NCBI GenBank assembly: GCA_024762925.1
Contig: JANTGM010000016.1
Span: 1-64,000, forward strand
Length of the DNA: 64,000 bases
Source of the DNA: Kofleriaceae bacterium
GTDB lineage: Bacteria > Myxococcota_A > Polyangia > Haliangiales > Haliangiaceae
Reading direction: 5' to 3'
The number at the start of each line of letters is the position of its first letter. Position 1 is the stretch's first letter. The notes beneath the pieces were generated by a model. It was given only the letters and a program-made list of their open reading frames with translations. It did not search any database and was not told the DNA's origin. Shown here in pieces: positions 5,875 to 13,351 of this stretch. A program made the translations under genes and the position numbers.

Positions 5875-5953
5875 GCTAGCGCCAGAGAATTCTTGCGCCG
5901 CTAGCAAATGGGGCACAACTGGCCCCCGTAATGGGGACGTCGCATGTCCCCAT
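5875..5953 (-). ncRNA. Three consecutive hairpins between tRNA-Phe and tRNA-Gln
   Basis: This short stretch holds a near-palindrome, GCTAGCG ... CGCTAGC around GAGAATTC (about 5875-5905), a GGGGC/GCCCC stem (5910-5926), and a perfect 8-bp stem ATGGGGAC/GTCCCCAT with a 7-nt loop (5931-5953). No reading frame is present. It is transcribed, if at all, within the tRNA-Gln to tRNA-Phe interval upstream of the TROVE gene. It is a candidate structured RNA, attenuator or processing signal. Confidence 0.35.
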
Positions 5954-6044
5954 TCATCGTTATGCTATTCAATTGTCAAATCTGCTATCCGTGCAACGCC
6001 GTGAGCGCGTCAATCAAGACGGCTGGATACGAACGCCATAGACA

Positions 6045-6118
6045 TGGTTGGGAAGAGAGGATTCGAACCTCCATGGACCGGTTCAGAGCCGGGCATCCTG
6101 CCATTGGATGACTCCCCA
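6045..6118 (-). tRNA. tRNA-Gln(CTG)
   Basis: The acceptor TGGGGAG pairs with CTTCCCA and is followed by an encoded ACCA. The D-stem is ATCC/GGAT with a GG loop. The anticodon loop is CTCTGAA (CTG) within a CCGG/CCGG stem, and the T-arm is GGAGG-TTCGAAT-CCTCT. The TGGGG 5' end is typical of tRNA-Gln. It is the first recognisable element of the minus-strand island. Confidence 0.92.
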
Positions 6119-6905
6119 AAATGTGGACCCAGAGGCCCACTACGGAAGGTTTGCTGCTAGTCGATTTTGCCCGAGGGCCCGAAACGAAGAACGCCACCGA
6201 GGTCTCCCTGGGCGGCGTGCTAACAAAAGATATGGTGTTCTTTCGCTAGGTTGCTACCCCCGTTTGGCTCTCCACTTGAAAACGGAAATCCTTGCTGGCT
6301 GTTGCTTGCGAGCTGAGCCCTTGACAGGAAATACGACAAAGCACTCTCCCGGGTTTGGCGGCCAGCGGATTGATCGCACTGGAATCAGCCATGAAGGACT
6401 GCCACTCAATGGCCTGAGAACTCATGACGTTCGCATCCGACTCGCAATACGGGAGATGGCTCCACGTATCGGCAATCTCAGCGTTATGTAGGGTTCTAGT
6501 CATCGATTCTGTGAGGCTCTCTTTGTTGTCGGCGATGCTTCCGCCGAAGTGGATATCAGTATAACACCGAGTCGCAGCAAGGACCAAGCGCTTCGTGACA
6601 CTTGGTTGCATTCTTGGGTGGGAGCCCGGTTTGGACTTGCGATGCGATGGCATTCCCCAAAGCGAGCTCGGTGGCTGAGAGAAATGCTGAGGAGCAACCT
6701 GGGCGACGACGACACCTTTGTTGCGCCTCTACGGCGAGGCCAAGTCTTGCAACGGTATTGGTCGAGATGCTGCGATGGACTTCGAGGAGCGCGGTTGCGA
6801 GCGAACGATCTCGGCGGCGTGCAGTTGTGTGAACTGCTTCTCGTCAACGACCGCGATCTCTTGTTCAAACTCGCCCGAGGACCGGTTCCTTACACTCACC
6901 ACACT
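6119..6905. other. Gene-poor region upstream of the tRNA/Ro60 island
   Basis: About 790 bases carry only poorly supported open frames on both strands, with no start signal, domain or consistent composition that I can defend. The part next to tRNA-Gln should hold the promoter of the minus-strand island, but I could not find a convincing -35/-10 pair. Decayed coding sequence is possible. Confidence 0.5.
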
Positions 6906-7433
6906 CTAGGTATCGCGGTTCATCCAAAACCAGCCCAGCCGAAATCCCAGCCCCATTGCGACTCCTGGAGCCTCCTTACCAACGAACCCCGAAACCTCTG
7001 GCCCAACAGCAAGAGTCCAGACGCTGGTGGTGCGAAAGTCAAAGAGAGTGAACTTACTGTTGCCCTGCCGACTCCTTGACGTCTTTCTGCGAAACGGAAC
7101 TAGGTACTGGCCGTAGGCCCGCAGCTTGATGTCACTACTGGTGATTGGCGTCCCTCGGCCACCAAATCCAACGCGCCATCCTCGCTTCTCGCCCATTCCT
7201 GTGTAGCTCACCGATTCCCCAACGACCAGTCGTGAGCGCAAGGACGGGCCCACCTCAACTTCGAGGTTAAGTGCGCTGTTCCCCGCAAAGGAATACCCAA
7301 GACCCAACGTGCCCACTGAGGTCACATCGGGGGTCCCCCTGGAGTCAACGGTCGGAGTTGCGTCGATGCCTGCTGTGGCGGAGAAACAAGCAGGGGAGAG
7401 GAGGAGGAGGAGGAGGAGCCGAGGCATGGGCAT
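6906..7433 (-). CDS. Secreted or outer-membrane-like protein, unknown
   Basis: A 175-residue protein starting at an ATG whose first 20 residues form a clear signal peptide: MPMPRL, a run of seven leucines, then SPACFS, with a possible lipobox-like Cys at 16. The remainder is rich in Gly and alternating hydrophobic residues (GLGYSFAG, LEVEVGP, FGGRGT), ending in GLGFRLGWFWMNRDT, a pattern common in small outer-membrane beta-barrels. The frame is open upstream of this ATG but without protein-like composition, so I place the start here. There is no Shine-Dalgarno. No operon partner lies on this strand. A barrel is inferred, not shown. Confidence 0.6.
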   Translation of the reverse strand: MPMPRLLLLLLLSPACFSATAGIDATPTVDSRGTPDVTSVGTLGLGYSFAGNSALNLEVEVGPSLRSRLVVGESVSYTGMGEKRGWRVGFGGRGTPITSSDIKLRAYGQYLVPFRRKTSRSRQGNSKFTLFDFRTTSVWTLAVGPEVSGFVGKEAPGVAMGLGFRLGWFWMNRDT

Positions 7434-7735
7434 GATGACGATCGGGGGCGCAGGTAGGTTCAATCGGAACGCGCTTTGCCAGGAGTTGCCGTGAGTGTTG
7501 CGCGCAACGCGACATGGACCTAGCCGGGCCAACACTGCCGACTGCAAGTGAGCGCAATCGAAGCCCTCTCGCGAAGTTCGTTGTGTTCCGCTCATCGAAG
7601 ACCGAGGCGAGTGGCACCTATGGTCCACCAACCCAAGAAGAACGAGTTTCGATGTTCGTCTACGAAATATTCTGGAGGTAGTTAAGAGCCAATGCCAAGT
7701 TCTCGCAGTATGCGCGTGGCGAGACATGCCAAGCG
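7434..7735. other. Intergenic region without recognisable gene
   Basis: About 300 bases separate the minus-strand secreted protein from the plus-strand small frame and lipoprotein. I see no tRNA, strong hairpin or credible reading frame. It should contain the divergent promoters. Confidence 0.5.
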
Positions 7736-7918
7736 ATGGACGTGCGTAGGGAGCACTACGACGCAGGAATGCAATGCTTGCGACACAGAGCTCGAGAAAC
7801 CGATGCTCTTCTACAACGATTGAAAGCGGCGGCGTTGGCACGTCAACGGCTGGAGTTGTTCGATGCTCAGAACAAACAGCAGTGGCGTGCTGCAGGATGC
7901 GCTATGGTTGGGAGATGA
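7736..7918 (+). CDS. Small ORF overlapping lipoprotein start (doubtful)
   Basis: A 60-codon frame beginning at ATG whose stop TGA overlaps the ATG of the following lipoprotein gene (ATGA). The product would be Arg-, Gln- and Ala-rich and helical (for example QRLKAAALARQRLELFDAQ). The overlap favours a real, translationally coupled ORF. However, there is no RBS, and a promoter-like TATGGT lies inside it just before the lipoprotein start, which suggests the lipoprotein has its own transcript. Function unknown. Confidence 0.25.
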   Translation: MDVRREHYDAGMQCLRHRARETDALLQRLKAAALARQRLELFDAQNKQQWRAAGCAMVGR

Positions 7919-8559
7919 AACGACGATATGCGGGGCTATGCCTAACTTTCGTGCTTGCCTCGTGTGCGAGTGAAGAAAGCAAACCCAAGACAATTGCTGG
8001 GAGCACGCCAGCGGTCACCGCACCCACTCCAGCATTGGATGCTGCTGCTTCTGCCAAGGTGGCCGTCGCTTCGATTGCCTCGGTTCAGATTGCTCAAGAC
8101 TGCCCAGACCCAAAGCGCGAGGCCAAGGCGGACAGGGCCGCACTCAAGATGAAAGCCAAGCGGGCAAAGGGCTCAGGGCCACTCACCCAGCCTTGTACGC
8201 AGTCAACTGTGCAGATCGCATTTACTGGCAAAGGAACGGGCAGTGCAACGGTGAAGATCGCTGCCGTGCGCCTCAAGAGCGCCGATGGCAAAGGGCTCGC
8301 TACTCTTGCCGTGCGCATGCCTTCGATTTGGAAGAAGAGCGGCTATGAGACTTGGGATGGCGTCCTGAGCGCCGACTCCGATTCCAAAGCAAGCTACAAG
8401 CTGTCGGTACCCGAGTGGTCCGCTGTCGAAACTGCGGTTGGCAGGAGCAGCTTTGATCAGATGTACACGTTGGAAGTTGAGATCGAAATTGGTGGCACCG
8501 TCACCACGCTAACATCTCCTCAGTTTGAGCGCTCCCGACCTCTGATGATCAAGACTTGA
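7915..8559 (+). CDS. Lipoprotein, unknown function
   Basis: A 214-residue protein. The N-terminus MKRRYAGLCLTFVLASC is a lipoprotein signal with lipobox LASC and Cys17 as the acylation site. An Ala/Pro/Thr-rich linker follows, then a globular domain with strand-rich sequence (TVQIAFTGKGTGSATVKIAAVRL, shortened here to its core) and a C-terminal segment of alternating Val/Glu. No family is recognised. The start is supported by GGGAG immediately before ATG; a TATGGT hexamer 6 nt upstream is also compatible with leaderless transcription. The 3' end overlaps the decayed dehydrogenase on the opposite strand by about 11 nt. Confidence 0.75.
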   Translation: MKRRYAGLCLTFVLASCASEESKPKTIAGSTPAVTAPTPALDAAASAKVAVASIASVQIAQDCPDPKREAKADRAALKMKAKRAKGSGPLTQPCTQSTVQIAFTGKGTGSATVKIAAVRLKSADGKGLATLAVRMPSIWKKSGYETWDGVLSADSDSKASYKLSVPEWSAVETAVGRSSFDQMYTLEVEIEIGGTVTTLTSPQFERSRPLMIKT

Positions 8560-9094
8560 TCGACTTGCGAACGAGCGCCTCACTCTCCCAAAGGCGAGCT
8601 GCGATGTTGGTGTCCATCGCTTCAGCAGAGAAATCGCTTTGCAGTCGATGAAGTACTTGCCGAAGGTAGATGGGTGTTTTCGCGCCCTCACGACTCTTGC
8701 GGGTGCAGACGCCATGAGCCGTTCTCGAAGAAGATTCGACATAAGAAAAAGACTTAGGTAGGAAACGGCGAAGTTGCTCTCTATCCCATCCTCGGTGAGC
8801 GTTCGCTGCGCAAAGACCGCGGCTCCATTGTGGAGCAACACATCGAATCGGTCGAAGCGCTTGAGAAACTCGTCGACACAGGCGCAGATTGATGCCCGTG
8901 AGGCAAGGTCGCACGCGAGAACAGCGATGGGGGGCTGTGCCGGATGCCTCTGCAATCTCGCGAACTGCTTGCTCTCCTCGCGCCTGCGTACGTGCGGCTA
9001 GAACGATTGTCGCCTCTTGTTGCGCCAAGGCTGTGGCGGCAGCCTTGCCAATTCCCGAGGTCCCTCCCGTGATTAGACAGATCTTGCCTTGCAT
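8549..9094 (-). pseudogene. Short-chain dehydrogenase (retinol-dehydrogenase-like), frameshifted remnant
   Basis: The N-terminal SDR cofactor motif is intact (TGGTSGIGKAAA, then LAARTQARGEQAV). Homology then continues in another frame (ACDLASRASI, LLHNGAAVF, SNFAVSYLSLFLMSNLL). It returns to the first frame for the family-like C-terminus TNIAARLWESEALV. The catalytic Tyr-x-x-x-Lys region is missing between these blocks. At least two frameshifts and an internal deletion are required, so this cannot encode an active enzyme. Typical SDRs of this group have about 280-300 residues; the remnant spans about 180 codons. Confidence 0.8.
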
Positions 9095-9266
9095 GGTTGA
9101 CCACAACGTCCGTGGGCTGAGGGCCAGTTCAATCGCCTTGCCTTGTGCACCTGGAGGGATGCTATATCGTATTGGAATTAAAAGGTTATTTGGCTGAGTT
9201 GCTCATGTCTAATGGGATCGACAGATCGCCGAGACCTATCACCGATGTCATGCGTTGGTACCGGCG

Positions 9267-10373
9267 ATGGATCGTATTGGTGAATATCTGGTCAAACGCC
9301 TCATCGGCGAAGGTGGCATGGGCAAAGTATATGAGGCCGAAGAGCGCCTCTCAAAACGCAAGGTTGCCCTCAAGGTGCTCAAACCCGAGCTTGGACGCTC
9401 GGAGAAAGGGCGCGAACTGTTTCTTAACGAGATGACGATTCTCGCGCACTTTGACCATCCCAACATTGTGCGATGCCTCTCTTGTTCAGAAATCGACGGC
9501 GAACTGGTGATGGCACTTGAGCTTCTCGAAGGCCAGACCCTGCGTGATCGGCTTGCTCTAGATGGGCCGCTATCGTGGATGACTGCCGTGGATATCGTGG
9601 CTCAGGTTGCGGCTGCTTTGGATGTGACACATGGACAAGAGCCGCCAATCATTCACCGTGACCTCAAGCCCGAGAACCTCATGTTGGTTGGTGGCGACCA
9701 AGTCAAGGTCATGGATTTTGGTATCGCGACTGCCATGCATGCCATGAGCAAGAGCACCACACACTCGGTTGGCACTCTGCAGTACATGAGCCCCGAGCAA
9801 ATTGATGCCAATCGTGTGGATGCTCGCTCTGACCTCTATGCACTTGGTCTCGTCTTCTACGAAATGCTCGTAGGGAATCCTCCATTCGAGTCAGAATCTC
9901 CTCGAGAACTGCTGAACATGCAGTGCACGAGCGCTCCACCAGAATTGCCAAGCGTAGTGCGAAGCCAATTACCAAAGGGTGTGGAAAGACTTCTCTTTGC
10001 GCTGCTCGAGAAGAAACCCGCGGATCGACCAGCCGATGCGTCGGAGGTTGTTCGCACGCTGGAGCCATTCTCCGTGGCCGAGTCGGCCGTTGCGTCAAGA
10101 CCCGAGCCGAGTACGAAGCCGCTGGAAGAGGCGCCAGCAAAAACCGTCAAAGCAAAGACGCAGCCGAGGACAAAAGCCCCAGCTCGATCAGACACCATCG
10201 CACTTCTCGAACGAGCGAGCGCACCCAGACAAATTCCTACCTCCTGGGCCATTGGCCTCGTTGCTATGGCCTGTCTGCTCGCTGGAGTCGCAACATACCT
10301 AGTGCGCGCAAATGGCTCGGGCAGCGCATCAAAAACTCCTGAGACTAGCGCAAAGGTGGAGCCTACGAGGTGA
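9267..10373 (+). CDS. Ser/Thr protein kinase with C-terminal TM helix
   Basis: A 368-residue PknB/Hanks-type kinase. The kinase domain occupies about 5-265: glycine loop G14-E-G-G-M-G19, VALKVL with catalytic K36, HRDLKPEN near 129, DFG near 150, and SPEQ followed by DLYALG. A basic Ala/Pro linker (about 270-320) leads to a single membrane helix at about 325-345, so the kinase is cytoplasmic with a short periplasmic tail. ATG at 9267 is preferred over a TTG four codons upstream because it begins the usual kinase lead-in. Its stop overlaps the GTG of the next gene (GTGA), which implies coupled translation with the pseudokinase-cytochrome protein. The kinase probably regulates the electron-transfer complex encoded downstream. 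Confidence 0.9.
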   Translation: MDRIGEYLVKRLIGEGGMGKVYEAEERLSKRKVALKVLKPELGRSEKGRELFLNEMTILAHFDHPNIVRCLSCSEIDGELVMALELLEGQTLRDRLALDGPLSWMTAVDIVAQVAAALDVTHGQEPPIIHRDLKPENLMLVGGDQVKVMDFGIATAMHAMSKSTTHSVGTLQYMSPEQIDANRVDARSDLYALGLVFYEMLVGNPPFESESPRELLNMQCTSAPPELPSVVRSQLPKGVERLLFALLEKKPADRPADASEVVRTLEPFSVAESAVASRPEPSTKPLEEAPAKTVKAKTQPRTKAPARSDTIALLERASAPRQIPTSWAIGLVAMACLLAGVATYLVRANGSGSASKTPETSAKVEPTR

Positions 10374-13351
10374 GTGACGACACGCTGGCAATAGCGGGGT
10401 TCCTTGTTGGGAGGCCCCTTGCGCCGATCGGTCGCGCTGAGCGATCTTGCTGCTGCCGGCAAGGAGATACGCTGTCATCTTTCGAGCTTTGGCGCCTCCC
10501 GAAGGGAGCTGAGGCGATCTCCAAACGTCTACACAAGCTGGGTGAGCGTGGTGTCGGAGGCTTCGTTGCCAGTGGCTCTGATGACTCTGGGCTGTGGCTT
10601 GTGCGGCGTGCGCCAACACCTCTTGCTGACTGGTTTCGCGAGCAGTCCAAGCCTGTTGATTGCATGACCGCTGTCGCGATGGTGTCGAGCCTTGCCGACT
10701 CACTTGCGGCTTGTGAGAAGGGCGCACTCTCACCGGGGGCGTTTCGGCCATCGGCAATCGACGTGGTTGGAGACGTCTGTGAGGTCCGTGCGGATGGGCT
10801 GGTTTATGGGCTCGTGGGCGCTGAGGTCGTTCAGGATACACCAAGCACACGCTGGAAGTCCCCAGAACAGATCGAGGGAGAGTCGGAGAGTTTCGGAAGT
10901 TGTCGGTACGTTCTAGGACTTATTCTGTACCGCCTTCTCGGTGGCGAGCACCCATTCTCTGGGCGTGGGATTCGGCATGCACTTGCCGATCGAGCCTTGC
11001 GAGGCGCTCCACCGTTCTCAGAAGAAATCCAAAGAACCCTGCCCCCAGGACTACAAGGGTTCTGTCTCCGTTTGCTCGCACCCAAGCCTGAAGATCGGCC
11101 GAAGGCGGCAGCATCGATTTCTTCTCGACTGCGAGAATTTCTTAGGAGTCCCCGTGGGTCAGCGCCTCTGCCGCTGGCCAAGACTCCACGGAAGAATGTG
11201 CGGACATCGGCCAAGGGAGAGCAGACGCGGCCACCAAAACGGCGCGTTCAAGGCAATCCCCGGGTATTGCTGGTAGCCGGCTCGGTCGTGCTCGGACTTG
11301 TGTCGGCAAGCCTCGCCATCGCTTCAATCAAGCCTACAAAGACAAACAAGACAACAGTACGGCCCCGAGAGCCGCTTTCCTCGGCGCTCTCCGTCGAGGA
11401 TTGCACCTCCTGCCATCCACGTCAGACTTCGGAGTGGGAGCGGTCGGTGATGGCGCACTCTGCAAAGAGCCCGCTCTTTCAGTCGCTAGAGATGCTCATT
11501 CAAGAGCAAGTCGGCAAGAGTCGCGCGTGTCCCGAGGGGGCGGGAATTCTTCGCAGTGCTAATGCCAATACCGCGTGCCGCAATCCAGCGACTGGGCACG
11601 CGATCACAGGTTCTGGCGGCGAGCTTTGGTGTGTGAATTGTCACTCGCCCGGAGAAAATCTTAGAAGCTCTCTACCTGCCTGGGATGGCACAAGTGCGTT
11701 CTCTGCATCGAGACGGCCACTAAAGGATCTGCTTCCCGATACCAGCATGGAGGGAATTGGGTGCGGCTTCTGCCACCAGGTCGAGGGCCCAGTAAAACCT
11801 GGCAATAGCCGCGTGGGAACGTATGAGGGCAATCCCAGCTGGACATCGTTCGTCACAGGAAGCGTCTTCTCGATGCGCCCGGAAGATCGGGCAGGACGTT
11901 TTGGGATTTCCAACAGCGGCTACTTCCTCAATCCATTTGGTTTCCTTGCTAGTGGTGTAAAGGATCCAGACCTTGTGCCTGGTGGCGCCCATAGACGACC
12001 TAGCTTCGATACCAAGGCGTACCTTCGCTCAAGTGAGTTCTGTGGCAGCTGTCACGATGTTCGCTTGTTTGGGAGCGATGTTGTTGGCGCGGCTCGGGGC
12101 GAGAACTTTAAACGCCTGCGCAATGCGTACAGTGAGTGGCAAGCTTGGAGTCGGCAAGAAGCTCGCGAAGGACGCGTGGCTGCCACATGCCAGGACTGCC
12201 ACATGAGCACCTATCCTGGCATCTGCGAGAAAGGCGACAAACCAGGCGTGAGAGGTGCGTGTCCCGATGGGACTACCTTCTCGCCTCGCGCTCCAGGCGA
12301 GTACGCCACTGCAAGCGCATCAGCGGCATCGATTGCAGACCGTGTCACGAACCACTACTTCTCCGGAGTCGACGTGCCTCTTTCTAGTGTGTTTCCGATA
12401 GAGGCTCTTGATGACCCCTCGCTTGATGCCTCGGGAATTCCCCTAGGCGCAAGGCAACGGAGAGATGTACTTCTTTCCAATACCTTCGACTTGCAGATTG
12501 ATAGACCCGCTGTCCGCGGCGACACCCTGGAAATTCCTGTTGTCTTCGAAAACGTTGGTGCAGGCCATAGAGTACCCGCCGGCTTTAGCCAAGAGCGCGA
12601 AGTGTGGATTCATCTTCGAGTAACCGATGGACAGGGAAAACTCGTATACGAAGTTGGCCGAGTTGGTCGCGGTGATGAAGATCTAGCCGACAAGATCTTC
12701 CTGGACGTGAATACATCGGATCGTACAACAGATCGCTTTGGTCGGCCGCTCGGGCTCTTTGGAGCCGACATTGTTGATGGACCTGATGTGCCCGAATGGA
12801 GCTCGGTTGGGGGAAGTGAAACGGAGTTCCGTGGCCGCGGTTTGGTGAACTTGCAGAATGGGTTTCTTCGGTGTGTGCGCTGCATTGGACGGATTGATGA
12901 AGATGGTCATTGCCAAGCGGGACCCGGGCAAGGTGCACATCGAGCAGACCGCTACGCGGATGGCGACTATGACATCGATACCGGCGAGTGTCGCTCTAAC
13001 CTACGAGGCGAGGAGGCGCTCTTTGAAATCTTCTTCCCTGTGGGTGCTCTTGACGCGACTCGCGGAGTGGTGCGAGGACCTGATGCGATTGTAGATTCAC
13101 GCTCCGCACCCCCAGGGGTTCCGATTCGGTACTCCTACGAAATCTCCCGAGAGAATACACAAGGCCCATACAAGATCGAGGCGCGCATGATGTTTCGCGC
13201 ATTTCCGCCCTTTCTGCTGCGAGCGTTTGCAGCGTATGAGCGCGGGCAGGAGCGGCTTGGTCGAAGGCCGAGCGGGCCTCTCTTGGGCAGCGAGACTCTG
13301 CAGCGTCTTGAAGCAATCGAAATCGCGAGAACGGAGTCGTCGATTCCATGA
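10370..13351 (+). CDS. Pseudokinase - TM - five-heme c-type cytochrome fusion
   Basis: A 993-residue protein with two unrelated halves. Residues about 1-265 keep the protein-kinase fold signature (SPEQIEG in place of APE, then YVLGLILYRLLGGEHPF), but the catalytic Lys, HRD (replaced by LSPGAFRPS) and DFG are lost, so it should be a pseudokinase. A membrane helix at about 298-322 follows. The rest is predicted periplasmic and carries five CxxCH haem sites: CTSCH (~345), CVNCH (~421), CGFCH (~465), CGSCH (~558) and CQDCH (~607). Together they resemble multiheme cytochromes that receive electrons at the membrane. The gene starts with GTG overlapping the kinase stop and ends with ATGA overlapping the next start. 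The pseudokinase may bind the upstream kinase or be its substrate (inference). Confidence 0.88.
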   Translation: MSDDTLAIAGFLVGRPLAPIGRAERSCCCRQGDTLSSFELWRLPKGAEAISKRLHKLGERGVGGFVASGSDDSGLWLVRRAPTPLADWFREQSKPVDCMTAVAMVSSLADSLAACEKGALSPGAFRPSAIDVVGDVCEVRADGLVYGLVGAEVVQDTPSTRWKSPEQIEGESESFGSCRYVLGLILYRLLGGEHPFSGRGIRHALADRALRGAPPFSEEIQRTLPPGLQGFCLRLLAPKPEDRPKAAASISSRLREFLRSPRGSAPLPLAKTPRKNVRTSAKGEQTRPPKRRVQGNPRVLLVAGSVVLGLVSASLAIASIKPTKTNKTTVRPREPLSSALSVEDCTSCHPRQTSEWERSVMAHSAKSPLFQSLEMLIQEQVGKSRACPEGAGILRSANANTACRNPATGHAITGSGGELWCVNCHSPGENLRSSLPAWDGTSAFSASRRPLKDLLPDTSMEGIGCGFCHQVEGPVKPGNSRVGTYEGNPSWTSFVTGSVFSMRPEDRAGRFGISNSGYFLNPFGFLASGVKDPDLVPGGAHRRPSFDTKAYLRSSEFCGSCHDVRLFGSDVVGAARGENFKRLRNAYSEWQAWSRQEAREGRVAATCQDCHMSTYPGICEKGDKPGVRGACPDGTTFSPRAPGEYATASASAASIADRVTNHYFSGVDVPLSSVFPIEALDDPSLDASGIPLGARQRRDVLLSNTFDLQIDRPAVRGDTLEIPVVFENVGAGHRVPAGFSQEREVWIHLRVTDGQGKLVYEVGRVGRGDEDLADKIFLDVNTSDRTTDRFGRPLGLFGADIVDGPDVPEWSSVGGSETEFRGRGLVNLQNGFLRCVRCIGRIDEDGHCQAGPGQGAHRADRYADGDYDIDTGECRSNLRGEEALFEIFFPVGALDATRGVVRGPDAIVDSRSAPPGVPIRYSYEISRENTQGPYKIEARMMFRAFPPFLLRAFAAYERGQERLGRRPSGPLLGSETLQRLEAIEIARTESSIP

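Noticed and set aside
204-6118. Prophage or integrative element carrying the tRNA array
   Set aside because: No integrase, portal, terminase, capsid or att-like direct repeat could be identified in or next to the island; transfer remains possible but a phage is not supported.
3444-6118. RtcB RNA ligase partner for the Ro60-like gene
   Set aside because: RtcB often accompanies Ro60 in bacteria, but no RtcB-like sequence (metal-binding Cys/His motifs) is present in any frame nearby.
6246-6653. 135-codon minus-strand ORF between the island and the secreted protein
   Set aside because: No start signal, no domain, and competing frames of equal length on both strands; composition does not favour it.
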